A stretch of 64,000 bases of DNA, from NCBI RefSeq assembly GCF_031626875.1, contig NZ_JANDMF010000030.1:1-64000 (forward strand), written 5' to 3'. A program made the position numbers and the translations under genes. This stretch comes from Clostridium sp031626875 (GTDB lineage Bacteria > Bacillota > Clostridia > Clostridiales > Clostridiaceae). Below, piece after piece: positions 8,011 to 16,633 of this stretch (positions are counted from its first letter, which is position 1; each line of letters begins with the position of its first letter). Below the pieces are notes generated by a model. It made no database searches. It had not been told where the DNA came from and worked only from the letters and a program-made list of their open reading frames with translations.

Positions 8011-8352
8011 TTATACTAATTCAAGTATAACTACTTCAGCTCCGTCCCCTCTTCTAGGACCTTTCTTATACATTCTTGTGTATCCACCGTTTCTTTCAAT
8101 GTATTGTGGAGCTATATTTTCAAAAAGATTTTTAACAACTGCTTCTTCTTGAACAAAAGATAAAACTTGTCTTCTAGCGTGAAGATCGCCTCTCTTAGCA
8201 AGAGTAATCATCTTTTCTGCAAGGCTTCTAGTTTCCTTAGCTCTAGTTTCAGTTGTTTCTATTTTACCATATTTTAAGAAGCTTGTAACAAGCCCTCTTA
8301 GCATTGCTCTTCTTTGGTCAGTAGGACGACCTAACTTACGATAACCTGCCAT
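8011..8352 (-). CDS. rplQ: 50S ribosomal protein L17
   Basis: L17, near the peptide exit tunnel of the large subunit. The 113 residues show the family start YRKLGRPTDQRRAMLRGL and the end GDGAEVVILELV. It is the last gene of rpsM-rpsK-rpsD-rpoA-rplQ, 12 bases after rpoA, and is closed by a perfect 10-bp terminator stem. Confidence 0.98.
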   Translation of the reverse strand: MAGYRKLGRPTDQRRAMLRGLVTSFLKYGKIETTETRAKETRSLAEKMITLAKRGDLHARRQVLSFVQEEAVVKNLFENIAPQYIERNGGYTRMYKKGPRRGDGAEVVILELV

Positions 8353-8364
8353 GGATTTACCTCC

Positions 8365-9312
8365 TTACTCGTCGTTTAGTTTTAAACTCAAACCTAATTC
8401 CTTAAGTTTATGTTCAACTTCTTCTAAGGATTTCTTTCCTAGATTTCTAACTTTCATCATATCATCCATAGATCTTGTTGCAAGTTCTTGAACAGTATTG
8501 ATACCAGCTCTCTTTAAGCAGTTATATGATCTAACTGATAAATCGAGTTCTTCTACAGTCATTTCTAGGACTTTTTCCTTTTTATCTTCTTCTTTTTCTA
8601 TCATTATTTCAACATCATTAGTGTTATCAGTTAATGACATGAATAATTTAAAGTGTTCTATAAGAATCTTAGCTGATAAACTTATAGCCTCATCGATTTT
8701 TATAGTACCATTAGTCCATATTTCTAAAGTTAACTTATCATAATCAGTAATTTGACCAACTCTTGTATTTTCAACAGTAAAGTTAACCCTTTTTACTGGT
8801 GTGTATATTGAGTCCACAGCAATTGCAGAAATAGGTAAATCTTCACTCTTATTTTTATTTTGAGTAACATATCCTCTTCCCTTATTTACTGTTAGTTCCA
8901 TATAAAGTCTTCCGTCATTATCAAGCGTTGCAATATGTAAATCCTTATTTACAACTTCAACATCTCCGTCACTCTTTATATCAGCGCCTGTAATGACGCC
9001 AGGACCCTTTGCATCTATATAGATAGTCTTTGAACCTTCACCATTCATTCTTAAAGCTAAGGCTTTGATATTAAGAATTAATTCAGTAACATCTTCCTTA
9101 ACCCCTTGTACAGTAGAGAATTCATGAAGTACTCCATCAATTTTTACAGATGTAGTTGCTGCTCCTGGTAAAGAAGATAATAAAATTCTTCTAAGTGCAT
9201 TTCCTAAAGTAATTCCATAACCTCTTTCTAAAGGTTCAACTACATACTTACCATAAGTACCATCTTCATTCGCTTCTACACATTCGATTATTGGCTTTTC
9301 TATTTCTAACAT
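8365..9312 (-). CDS. rpoA: DNA-directed RNA polymerase subunit alpha
   Basis: Scaffold subunit whose dimer nucleates RNA polymerase assembly and whose C-terminal domain contacts promoter UP elements and activators. The ATG at 9312 (MLEIEKPIIE) with AAGGAGGG upstream gives 315 residues, the family length; an in-frame start 45 bases further upstream is not supported. The N-terminal domain has ERGYGITLGNALRRILLSSL. The C-terminal domain has LDLSVRSYNCLKRAGINTV and the helix-hairpin-helix KVRNLGKKSLEEV. It is in its normal place between rpsD and rplQ. Confidence 0.97.
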   Translation of the reverse strand: MLEIEKPIIECVEANEDGTYGKYVVEPLERGYGITLGNALRRILLSSLPGAATTSVKIDGVLHEFSTVQGVKEDVTELILNIKALALRMNGEGSKTIYIDAKGPGVITGADIKSDGDVEVVNKDLHIATLDNDGRLYMELTVNKGRGYVTQNKNKSEDLPISAIAVDSIYTPVKRVNFTVENTRVGQITDYDKLTLEIWTNGTIKIDEAISLSAKILIEHFKLFMSLTDNTNDVEIMIEKEEDKKEKVLEMTVEELDLSVRSYNCLKRAGINTVQELATRSMDDMMKVRNLGKKSLEEVEHKLKELGLSLKLNDE

Positions 9313-9409
9313 ACACAAACCCTCCTTATTTTTAAAATGGCAACCTTTTGAGGGCAACTGATTCTATATTCACTATAAAAATAAATTTTATACAGCAAAT
9401 ATTTATATA

Positions 9410-10030
9410 TTACTTGCTGTATAACTCAACAATAAGAGTTTCATTAACTGGAATGTCAATATCTTCTCTTGTTGGTTCAGCAACTACTTTGCCTTCGTAG
9501 TTTTCAACATTTGCTTCTAACCATTTTGGTAATGTCTTTGGATTTTCAGCAAAAGTTTTAAATTTCTCGCTAGCTCTGCTCTTTTCACAAACAGTTATAA
9601 CGTCGTTAACAGAAACTTTATATGAAGCAATGTCAACCTTCTTACCATTTACTAAGAAATGTCCATGAGTTACTAATTGTCTAGCTTCACTTCTTGATGA
9701 ACCATAACCTAATCTAAATGCTACGTTATCAAGTCTTAATTCTAGTAATTTTAATAAATTTTCACCTGTAATACCTTTTATGTGTTCAGCTTTTTCATAG
9801 TAATTTCTGAATTGGCTTTCTAACACACCATATATTCTCTTAGCTTTTTGCTTTTCTCTTAATTGAACACCATAGTTTGAAACTTTCTTTTTGTTAGCTC
9901 CATGTTGTCCTGGTGCATAGCTTCTTCTAGCAAAAGCACATTTATCTGTATAACATCTATCTCCCTTAAGGAATAGTTTCATACCTTCTCTTCTACATAA
10001 TCTACATGTAGCTCCAGTATATCTTGCCAT
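9410..10030 (-). CDS. rpsD: 30S ribosomal protein S4
   Basis: Primary 16S rRNA binder of the 5' domain and part of the mRNA entry site. The 206-residue product has the N-terminal cysteine set (CRLCRREGMKLFLKGDRC...CAF) and the S4 RNA-binding domain RLDNVAFRLGYGSSRSEARQ. In other bacteria S4 is a transcriptional or translational repressor of its own operon. The gap to rpoA is 97 bases, the longest within this operon. Confidence 0.98.
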   Translation of the reverse strand: MARYTGATCRLCRREGMKLFLKGDRCYTDKCAFARRSYAPGQHGANKKKVSNYGVQLREKQKAKRIYGVLESQFRNYYEKAEHIKGITGENLLKLLELRLDNVAFRLGYGSSRSEARQLVTHGHFLVNGKKVDIASYKVSVNDVITVCEKSRASEKFKTFAENPKTLPKWLEANVENYEGKVVAEPTREDIDIPVNETLIVELYSK

Positions 10031-10057
10031 TAAATTACACCTCCTGTTATGGTTGTA

Positions 10058-10453
10058 CTAGACTCTTCTTCTTTTTGGTGGTCTGCATCCATTGTGTGGG
10101 ATTGGAGTAACATCTTTAATTAAAGTTACTTCTAATCCTGCAGCTTGTAGGGATCTTATAGCTGCTTCTCTACCTGAACCAGGTCCCTTTACATATACCT
10201 CAATGCTCTTTAATCCATGTTCCATTGCTGCTTTAGCTGCTGTTTCAGCTGCCATTTGTGCAGCAAAAGGAGTACTCTTTCTTGAACCTCTAAATCCAAG
10301 AGCTCCTGCACTTGACCATGATAATGCATTTCCTACTGCATCTGTTAAAGTAACTATTGAGTTATTAAAAGTTGATTTGATGTGTGCTGCACCATGCTCA
10401 ACATTTTTTCTTTCTTTTTTTCTTCTAGTTTTTTTAACTTTTTGAGCTGCCAT
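10058..10453 (-). CDS. rpsK: 30S ribosomal protein S11
   Basis: S11 of the 30S platform, near the mRNA exit and E site. The 131-residue sequence has the conserved core GAAHIKSTFNNSIVTLTD, KGPGSGREAAIRSL and the C-terminal PIPHNGCRPPKRRRV. It lies between rpsM and rpsD with short gaps, as is universal for the alpha operon. Confidence 0.98.
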   Translation of the reverse strand: MAAQKVKKTRRKKERKNVEHGAAHIKSTFNNSIVTLTDAVGNALSWSSAGALGFRGSRKSTPFAAQMAAETAAKAAMEHGLKSIEVYVKGPGSGREAAIRSLQAAGLEVTLIKDVTPIPHNGCRPPKRRRV

Positions 10454-10468
10454 TATCTTCCCTCCTTA

Positions 10469-10837
10469 CTACTTCTTCTTGTTTGCGATAGTCTTTTTAG
10501 GACCTTTTCTTGTTCTCGCATTAGTCTTAGTTTTTTGTCCTCTTACTGGAAGACCTTTTCTATGTCTTATTCCTCTATAGCATCCTATTTCTTGTAATCT
10601 CTTTATGTTTAAAGCAACATCTCTTCTTAGGTCACCTTCAACATTTAAATTCTTGTTGATATAGGTTCTTATTTCATTAACTTCTTCTTCTGTAAGATCT
10701 TTAACTCTTGCATCTGGGCTTATTCCAGTTGTAGCTAAAATCTTTTGAGAAGTAGCTAATCCTATTCCAAATATATATGTTAAACCTATCTCAACTCTTT
10801 TTTCTCTTGGTAGGTCAATACCTGCTATTCTTGCCAT
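10469..10837 (-). CDS. rpsM: 30S ribosomal protein S13
   Basis: S13 of the 30S head; it forms the B1a/B1b bridges to the large subunit and its basic tail meets P-site tRNA. The 122 residues include MARIAGIDLPREKRVEIGLTY-type opening residues, RGIRHRKGLPVRGQ and the tail GPKKTIANKKK. It is the first gene of the alpha operon here, with AGGAGGTG before the ATG, a consensus promoter at 10973-11001 and a structured leader between the two. Confidence 0.98.
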   Translation of the reverse strand: MARIAGIDLPREKRVEIGLTYIFGIGLATSQKILATTGISPDARVKDLTEEEVNEIRTYINKNLNVEGDLRRDVALNIKRLQEIGCYRGIRHRKGLPVRGQKTKTNARTRKGPKKTIANKKK

Positions 10838-10968
10838 TAAAATTTACACCTCCTGGTAATTAAAATGCCTTAAAAAGTTGATTTTATAGTATATAATAAA
10901 ATTTTAGGCATTAGAGAGATACCTCTCTAAGCAGCCGCCCTAAAACCTAATTATTAAATTAATGCCTA
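10838..10968 (-). ncRNA. Structured leader of the alpha operon (rpsM)
   Basis: The predicted transcript begins almost exactly with TAGGCATTA (complement of 10960-10968), which pairs perfectly with TAATGCCTA (complement of 10905-10913). Inside is a second perfect stem, TTAGAGAG / CTCTCTAA (10911-10930), and an unpaired GC-rich patch GGGCGGCTGC. Such an architecture at the very 5' end of a ribosomal operon suggests an autoregulatory leader. I cannot assign it to a named family. Confidence 0.6.
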
Positions 10969-10972
10969 TATA

Positions 10973-11001
10973 ATCATATTTGACTTTAATAAAAAAGTCA
11001 A
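10973..11001 (-). promoter_or_regulatory. Sigma-A promoter of the alpha operon
   Basis: Minus strand TTGACT, 17 bases, TATGAT, located between rpmJ and rpsM. It makes the alpha operon separable from the S10-spc transcript. Confidence 0.85.
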
Positions 11002-11045
11002 TAAATTTTAAACGCCTTATTTTTTTGTCTAATATTATTTATTAA

Positions 11046-11159
11046 TTAGCCTTGTTTTTGCTTGTGCTTTGGATTTTCACAGATTACCATTACTCTTCCT
11101 TTTCTTCTTATAACTTTGCACTTTTCGCAAATAGGCTTAACTGATGGTCTTACTTTCAT
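11046..11159 (-). CDS. rpmJ: 50S ribosomal protein L36
   Basis: A 37-residue protein, MKVRPSVKPICEKCKV at the start and ending NPKHKQKQG. It is the zinc-binding (C+) form: ligands C11, C14, C27 and H32. L36 helps fold 23S rRNA domains late in assembly. GGAGGG precedes the ATG, and it lies between infA and the alpha operon as in most bacteria. C+ paralogues are typically replaced by a cysteine-free copy under zinc starvation; no such copy is in this window. Confidence 0.97.
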   Translation of the reverse strand: MKVRPSVKPICEKCKVIRRKGRVMVICENPKHKQKQG

Positions 11160-11205
11160 AGCTAACCCTCCTTGTATTAGTCCTGATAGAATTATTTTTA
11201 CTATC

Positions 11206-11424
11206 TTATTTTGCTCTCCATGTAATTCTACCTCTAGTTAAATCATATGGAGAAAGTTCTACTGTAACTTTATCTCCTGGTAGAATTCTTATGAAGTTCA
11301 TTCTTAACTTTCCTGATATATGTGCTAGAATCGTATGCCCACTTTCAAGTTCAACTTGAAACATAGCATTTGGTAAAGATTCTAGGACTGTACCTTGCAT
11401 TTCTATAACATCATCTTTTGACAT
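11206..11424 (-). CDS. infA: Translation initiation factor IF-1
   Basis: OB-fold factor that occupies the 30S A site during initiation. From the ATG at 11424 the product is 72 residues (MSKDDVIEMQGTVLESLPNA to LTRGRITWRAK), the family length. A TTG 24 bases upstream would add residues foreign to the family and is rejected. It lies between the KOW protein and rpmJ in the usual spc-operon tail. Confidence 0.97.
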   Translation of the reverse strand: MSKDDVIEMQGTVLESLPNAMFQVELESGHTILAHISGKLRMNFIRILPGDKVTVELSPYDLTRGRITWRAK

Positions 11425-11431
11425 AAGGTAA

Positions 11432-11713
11432 TCAACCCTCCTTAACAATGCCTTTAAATTTTAGAAGCCTCTTAATTTTTAAATCAGTACTTTTATCGTT
11501 TGAAACGATAGCTAATTTGATTTCATCATCTACAGTATCTACAAAGTCTAAATGCTTAAGTTTCTTTTTCTTAGGCTTATCTAATGTCTTTGTTATGCCA
11601 TTACATAATAAAACATATTCATTATCTAATTGCTTAATTACAATATATAAATGATTTGTATCTCTTCCTGCTTTCGAAAGTACTACTTTTCCAATCAAGT
11701 CATTGTTTTGCAA
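11432..11713 (-). CDS. KOW-domain RNA-binding protein (L14e-like)
   Basis: Small KOW/SH3-fold protein found between map and infA in many clostridia. The visible motif is LIGKVVLSKAGRDTNHLYIV, followed by a Lys-rich loop (DKPKKKKLKHLDF). The most likely start is the TTG at 11713, with GAGGTG six bases before it, giving 93-94 residues. A GTG or ATG further upstream would run into the ribosome site. The fold resembles eukaryotic L6e/L14e ribosomal proteins; its bacterial role is not established. Its location in the spc operon suggests ribosome or rRNA binding. Confidence 0.85.
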   Translation of the reverse strand: MQNNDLIGKVVLSKAGRDTNHLYIVIKQLDNEYVLLCNGITKTLDKPKKKKLKHLDFVDTVDDEIKLAIVSNDKSTDLKIKRLLKFKGIVKEG

Positions 11714-11784
11714 ATTATTCACCTCGATGATTACCTTAGTATAAATCACATATCTAATATGTAAATTTATAACTAAGCAACACT

Positions 11785-12534
11785 TTATTTAATTAGTGTT
11801 AATATTTCCGGTCCATCTGGTAAAATTGCAACAGTATTTTCATAATGTGCTGATAGGCTTTTATCACTTGTTACAACAGTCCATTTATTTTCTAAAGTTC
11901 TCACCTTAAATCCACCTACATTTACCATTGGTTCTATTGCTAAAACCATTCCTTTTGCAAGTTTAGGCCCTTTACCTGGTTTACCGAAGTTTGGTACGTC
12001 AGGATCTTCGTGAACATTTTTGCCTATCCCGTGTCCAACGAACTCTCTTACTACTGAGAAACCTGAACTTTCCACATAACGTTGTATTCCATTCGAAATA
12101 TCTGTTAAATTATTGCCAACTTGAGCAAATTTAATTCCTTCAAAAAAACAATCCTTCGTTACTTCTATTAATGTTTTTGCTTCATCTGATACCTTTCCTA
12201 CTGGAAATGTTCTTGCTGCATCTCCATGGAATCCATTAAGGCAAACGCCACAATCAGTACTAATTATGTCGCCTTCCTTTAAAACATAGGCTCCTGGTAT
12301 TCCATGAACTACTTGCTCATTAACAGATATACACAATGACGAAGGAAAACCATATAATCCTTTAAAGGATGGTCTAGCTCCATGCTTAGTTATAAATTCT
12401 TCTGCAATTCTGTCTAATTCTGCAGTAGTTATACCAGGTTTAATCTTTTTCTCTACAAGTAGTAGAGTTTCAGCTACTATTTTTCCAGCACTGCGCATAA
12501 GTTCTATTTCATCATTACTTTTGATTATAATCAT
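11785..12534 (-). CDS. map: Methionine aminopeptidase type I
   Basis: Removes the initiator methionine from nascent proteins. The 249-residue pita-bread enzyme shows the metal-ligand contexts STDCGVCLNGFHGDAART (two Asp), GHGIGKNVHEDPDVP (His), AIEPMV (Glu) and YENTVAI (Glu). Its ATG overlaps the stop of adk (TAATG), so translation is coupled. The adk-map-infA order is standard. Confidence 0.97.
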   Translation of the reverse strand: MIIIKSNDEIELMRSAGKIVAETLLLVEKKIKPGITTAELDRIAEEFITKHGARPSFKGLYGFPSSLCISVNEQVVHGIPGAYVLKEGDIISTDCGVCLNGFHGDAARTFPVGKVSDEAKTLIEVTKDCFFEGIKFAQVGNNLTDISNGIQRYVESSGFSVVREFVGHGIGKNVHEDPDVPNFGKPGKGPKLAKGMVLAIEPMVNVGGFKVRTLENKWTVVTSDKSLSAHYENTVAILPDGPEILTLIK

Positions 12535-13181
12535 TATATAGCACTTCCTAATATATCACAAATACTTTCAAACACTTCATTAATAGCCTTTGTTCCTTCC
12601 ACTACTGAAAGTAAGTTTTCATTTTTATAGAAATCAATTAGTGGCTGTGTTTGTCTTTCATAAACATCAAGTCTTTCTTTTACTGTTTCTTCAGTATCAT
12701 CCTTTCGTTGGATTACTTCTGAACCACAAAGCTCACATTTACTATCAACAGCTGGGTTGAATTTAATATGATAACTTGCTCCGCATGAAGGACATACTCT
12801 TCTTCCAGTCATTCTTTCAAGTATAAAGTCTCTAGGAACTTCGATTAATAAAGCTGTATCTAGAGATTCTTTTCTATTCTCTAAGAATTTTTGAAGTGAT
12901 TCTGCTTGGCTAACCGTTCTTGGAAAGCCATCTAATAGATATCCATTTTTACAATCTTCTTGTTGAAGTCTATCCTTAACCATGTTAATCGTAACTTCAT
13001 CTGGAACTAATTGCCCGTTATCTATATACTGCTTTGCCTCAATCCCAAGAGGAGTATTTTCCGAAATATTCTTTCTGAAAATGTCTCCCGTTGAAATGTG
13101 TGGTATTGAGTATCTATTACTAATTGATTTTGCCTGTGTTCCTTTTCCTGCTCCTGGAGGACCTAATAATATAATCTTCAC
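12534..13181 (-). CDS. adk: Adenylate kinase
   Basis: Catalyses ATP + AMP to 2 ADP. It has P-loop GPPGAGKGTQ, AMP-binding FRKNISENTPLG, GFPRTVSQ and a LID domain with a four-cysteine zinc site (CPSCGASYH...CELCG), as in Gram-positive long-form enzymes. A GTG at 13181 with GGAG nine bases upstream gives 215 residues, the usual length; earlier in-frame starts (to 13196) are possible. It follows secY by 23 bases. Confidence 0.97.
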   Translation of the reverse strand: MKIILLGPPGAGKGTQAKSISNRYSIPHISTGDIFRKNISENTPLGIEAKQYIDNGQLVPDEVTINMVKDRLQQEDCKNGYLLDGFPRTVSQAESLQKFLENRKESLDTALLIEVPRDFILERMTGRRVCPSCGASYHIKFNPAVDSKCELCGSEVIQRKDDTEETVKERLDVYERQTQPLIDFYKNENLLSVVEGTKAINEVFESICDILGSAI

Positions 13182-13204
13182 GGGCATCATCTCCAATTTA
13201 TAAT

Positions 13205-14479
13205 CTATTTAAGAAATCCTTCATAGTGACGCATAACCATTTGAGACTCAAGTCTTCTTGAGAAATCTAATGCCACACCTATTACTATTAATAAAGTAGT
13301 TGCACCGAAGGATACATTTGAAAATGAAGTAAATTGATCTACCAATATAGGAATAACTGCCAAAATAGCTGCAAATACTCCTCCAATTATTGATATTCTC
13401 AAAATTACTCTTTCAAAATATCTTGTAGTTTGCTCTCCTGGCCTTACACCTACTACAAATCCTGCAGATTTATTTAAGTTCTCTGCAATTTCTTCTGGTT
13501 TTAATGTTGCTTCATTATAGAACCAAGTAAAGAAAATAGTTAAAAGAGCATATACTACTGGATACATCCATGTACTTTTATTGAATACACTATAAGGGCT
13601 TGTTAATATCCATTTAGCCCAATCTTTATCTGGAAAGAAGTTAGCCACAGCATCTGGAGTTCCCATAACAGACATTGCAAATATTATTGCAATAACTGCT
13701 GCACTAATTATACTTAGTGGTATATTAGTTGATTGTCCCTTCATAACTTTACTGCCAACAGCTTTTCCTGCATATTGAACTGGAACTCTTCTTTCAGCTA
13801 AACTAAAGAAAATCGATAGTCCCAAAAGTATAACAAATCCAACTACAAAAAGCGCCATTTGAACAATATTAACTGTTTCAGCTTCTTTAAGTTGATATAT
13901 TCTTCCTACAGTCATAGGTATTCTGGAAATAATATTAACAAAAATTAAAATTGATGTTCCATTTCCAAATCCCTTAACTGTTATTTGATCTCCTAGCCAT
14001 ATAGAAAATGTTGAACCAACTACTAAAGAAAGTATTACAATTGCATACTCAACAGTAGTTAACCCTGCTGCTCCACCTTTTTGTGATAGAGTAGCCATAA
14101 TACCAAATGCTAATAATATAGCTATCACTATTGATAAATAACGTGTAGCTTTTTGTATCTTTTTCTTACCTTCTTCTCCTTCTTTTTGAAGTTGTTCTAA
14201 AGAAGGTATTCCAATTGTAAGTAATTGCATTATAATTGATGCATTAATATATGGCATTACACCTAAAGCTAATATACTGAAGCTACTAAACGCACCTCCA
14301 GATATTAGATCATAGAATCCAAATAATCCAGACTGAGTCATTTGTTTTAGAAAATCAGGTTCAACTCCTGAAACAGGTATATGAGCGCCAATTCTAAATA
14401 TAGCAACTAATACTATAGTCCAATAAAACTTTTTCCTCAATTCTGGTACCTTCCAGGCATTACGTAGGGTTGATAGCAT
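13205..14479 (-). CDS. secY: Protein translocase subunit SecY
   Basis: Channel subunit of the SecYEG translocon in the cytoplasmic membrane. The 424-residue protein has the ten-helix SecY pattern with GVMPYINASIIMQL, GNGTSILIF, RRVPVQYA and the C-terminal GFVVGVRPGEQT and RHYEGFLK. It starts one base after rplO ends. The partner secE is at 39.7 kb; no secG is in the window. Confidence 0.98.
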   Translation of the reverse strand: MLSTLRNAWKVPELRKKFYWTIVLVAIFRIGAHIPVSGVEPDFLKQMTQSGLFGFYDLISGGAFSSFSILALGVMPYINASIIMQLLTIGIPSLEQLQKEGEEGKKKIQKATRYLSIVIAILLAFGIMATLSQKGGAAGLTTVEYAIVILSLVVGSTFSIWLGDQITVKGFGNGTSILIFVNIISRIPMTVGRIYQLKEAETVNIVQMALFVVGFVILLGLSIFFSLAERRVPVQYAGKAVGSKVMKGQSTNIPLSIISAAVIAIIFAMSVMGTPDAVANFFPDKDWAKWILTSPYSVFNKSTWMYPVVYALLTIFFTWFYNEATLKPEEIAENLNKSAGFVVGVRPGEQTTRYFERVILRISIIGGVFAAILAVIPILVDQFTSFSNVSFGATTLLIVIGVALDFSRRLESQMVMRHYEGFLK

Positions 14480-14480
14480 A

Positions 14481-14921
14481 TTAAATCACCTCAACTTTTC
14501 CTCCAGCTGCTTCGATTTTCTCAACAGCAGACTTTGAAAGCTTACATCCTTTTATTGTTAAGCTCTTTTCTAAGTTTCCGTTTCCTAATATTTTAACTCC
14601 ATCCATAACTTTACTTACTACTCTTGTTTCTAGTAGTACTTCAGGAGTAATTTCTGTTCCGTTTTCAAATATATTTAATCTGTCAACATTTATGCTAACA
14701 ATCTTTTTAGCAAATATATTTGTAAAACCTCTCTTTGGAAGTCTTCTGTATAGAGGCATTTGACCTCCCTCAAATCCAGGTCTAACTCCACCGCCAGATC
14801 TAGCGTTTTGTCCTTTTTCACCCTTACCAGCATTTCTTCCTAATCCAGAACCAGTTCCTCTTCCAACTCTTTTAGGAGCCTTCTTGCTACCAGCTGCTGG
14901 TTTTAATTCATGAAGCTTCAT
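14481..14921 (-). CDS. rplO: 50S ribosomal protein L15
   Basis: Late-assembly 23S binder. The 146 residues contain the glycine-rich N-terminal extension (RVGRGTGSGLGRNAGKG, GVRPGFEGGQMPLYRRLPKR) and the C-terminal globular end AAGGKVEVI. It lies between rpmD and secY in normal spc order. Confidence 0.98.
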   Translation of the reverse strand: MKLHELKPAAGSKKAPKRVGRGTGSGLGRNAGKGEKGQNARSGGGVRPGFEGGQMPLYRRLPKRGFTNIFAKKIVSINVDRLNIFENGTEITPEVLLETRVVSKVMDGVKILGNGNLEKSLTIKGCKLSKSAVEKIEAAGGKVEVI

Positions 14922-14942
14922 ATTCAGTACACCTCCTCTATA

Positions 14943-15122
14943 TTATACTTCTTCTACTTTTAATAAGTAATTTACTTTGTTAATCATACCTTGTATTTGA
15001 GGAGTTCCCTCATGTTCTACTGTTTTACCGATTTTCTTAAGTCCAAGGGCATTTGCAGTAGCGATATGGTCTTTTTTTCTACCTATTAAGCTCTTTACTA
15101 ATGTAACTCTTAACTTTGCCAT
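14943..15122 (-). CDS. rpmD: 50S ribosomal protein L30
   Basis: A 59-residue L30, starting MAKLRVTLVKSLIGRKKDH, with TANALGLKKIGKTVEH and the end NYLLKVEEV. AGGAGG precedes the ATG. It occupies the rpsE-rpmD-rplO position; the two gaps are 13 and 21 bases. Confidence 0.97.
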   Translation of the reverse strand: MAKLRVTLVKSLIGRKKDHIATANALGLKKIGKTVEHEGTPQIQGMINKVNYLLKVEEV

Positions 15123-15135
15123 CGCAATATACCTC

Positions 15136-15633
15136 CTAACCTAATATCTCTTCTACAGATTTTCCTCTTAATCTAGCTATATCTTCAGCTGTTCTTAAGC
15201 TTGCTAATCCGTTTATTGTTGCATTAACCATGTTTCTTGGATTGTTTGAACCTAATGACTTAGCTCTAACATCCTTTAGTCCTGCTAATTCAAGTACAGC
15301 TCTTGCTGGTCCTCCAGCAATAACTCCAGTACCTTCCTTAGCTGGCATTATAAGAACCTTACCAGTTCCAAAAGTTCCATAGATCTCGTGAGGAACTGTT
15401 GTTCCAACCATTGCAACTTCTACTAGGTTCTTCTTAGCATCTTCTATTCCTTTTCTAATTGCTACAGGTATTTCGATAGACTTACCCATTCCAACACCAA
15501 CATGCCCGTTTTCGTCACCGACAACTACAAGTGCGCTGAATCTGAAGTTTCTACCACCCTTAACAACCTTAGTAACTCTGTTTATAAAAACAACCTTTTC
15601 TTTAAGGTCTAGTGTACTAGGATCGATTCTCAT
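15136..15633 (-). CDS. rpsE: 30S ribosomal protein S5
   Basis: S5 at the 30S mRNA entry, important for decoding accuracy. The 165-residue protein has the N-terminal double-stranded-RNA-binding domain (EKVVFINRVTKVVKGGRNF) and the C-terminal domain with GTGVIAGGPARAVLELAG. It follows rplR by 19 bases. Confidence 0.98.
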   Translation of the reverse strand: MRIDPSTLDLKEKVVFINRVTKVVKGGRNFRFSALVVVGDENGHVGVGMGKSIEIPVAIRKGIEDAKKNLVEVAMVGTTVPHEIYGTFGTGKVLIMPAKEGTGVIAGGPARAVLELAGLKDVRAKSLGSNNPRNMVNATINGLASLRTAEDIARLRGKSVEEILG

Positions 15634-15652
15634 TTATTTCCCTCCTTATTTA

Positions 15653-16012
15653 TTAGAACTTTAACCCTGCTTCTCTAGCAGCTTCAGCTAATTGTTGCAC
15701 TCTTCCGTGATAAATGTATCCACCTCTATCAAATACAACTTCGTTTATTCCTTTATCCAAAGCTTTCTTAGCTACTAATTCTCCTACAAGTTTAGCACCT
15801 TCTTTGTTACCACCATTAGCAGAAAAATCTTTTTCTACACTTGATGAAGCAGCTAAAGTTACAGCATTTATATCATCAATAATTTGTGCATATATATTTT
15901 TTTCACTTCTGTATACTGAAAGTCTTGGTCTTTCAGGAGTACCGAAAACTTTCTTACGAACTCTAAGGTGACGTCTTACTCTACTTGCTTTTCTGTCAGC
16001 CTTTTTGAACAT
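15653..16012 (-). CDS. rplR: 50S ribosomal protein L18
   Basis: Binds 5S rRNA in the central protuberance. The ATG at 16012 (MFKKADRKASRVRRHLRVRK), eight bases after AAGGAG, gives 119 residues. A GTG at 16021 overlaps the ribosome site and is unlikely. Conserved core: GTPERPRLSVYRSEKNIYAQ and the C-terminal RVQQLAEAAREAGLKF. Confidence 0.97.
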   Translation of the reverse strand: MFKKADRKASRVRRHLRVRKKVFGTPERPRLSVYRSEKNIYAQIIDDINAVTLAASSSVEKDFSANGGNKEGAKLVGELVAKKALDKGINEVVFDRGGYIYHGRVQQLAEAAREAGLKF

Positions 16013-16030
16013 AAAACTCACTCCTTTCTA

Positions 16031-16573
16031 TTATTTCTTACCAGTCTTACCTTCTTTACGTCTGATATGTTCGCCTTCAAATTTAATACCCTTACCCTTA
16101 TATGGTTCTGGTTTTCTCCAACGTCTTACATCAGCAGCTTGTGCTCCAACGACTTGCTTATCGATACCCTTAATTACAACCTTTGTTGGCGCTGGAGTTT
16201 CGAAAGTAATTCCATTCATTGGTTCAACTTCAACTGGGTGTGAATATCCAAGGTTCATTACAAGTTTACTTCCTTGTAACTGAGCTCTATAACCAACACC
16301 AACTAGTTCTAAAGTTTTTTGGTAACCTTCATTTGTTCCAATTACCATGTTGTTAATAAGTGCTCTTGTTAATCCATGAAGAGCTCTGTGATTTTTATCA
16401 TCACTTGGTCTAGTAACAACTATTTCATTGTTTTCAACCGCTATATTAATGTCTTTGTGCATAGCTTTTACTAGCTCGCCCTTTGGGCCCTTAACTGTAA
16501 CAACATTATCTGCTGCTACAGTAACAGTTACGCCAGCAGGTATAGCTATTGGTAATCTACCTACTCTTGACAT
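16031..16573 (-). CDS. rplF: 50S ribosomal protein L6
   Basis: L6 near the factor-binding centre of the 50S subunit. The 180 residues show two homologous domains; signatures are SRVGRLPIAIPAGV, LVGVGYRAQLQG and RRWRKPEPYKGKGI. It is flanked by rpsH and rplR as expected. Confidence 0.98.
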   Translation of the reverse strand: MSRVGRLPIAIPAGVTVTVAADNVVTVKGPKGELVKAMHKDINIAVENNEIVVTRPSDDKNHRALHGLTRALINNMVIGTNEGYQKTLELVGVGYRAQLQGSKLVMNLGYSHPVEVEPMNGITFETPAPTKVVIKGIDKQVVGAQAADVRRWRKPEPYKGKGIKFEGEHIRRKEGKTGKK

Positions 16574-16633
16574 AATTGCACCTCCTGTTGTTATTTATAC
16601 AAACATTTTTCTAATCAAATTTCTATAAAAATA

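Noticed and set aside
10092..10445. Plus-strand frames opposite rpsK and neighbouring ribosomal genes
   Set aside because: Antisense shadows of highly conserved genes; no independent start signals or protein-family resemblance.
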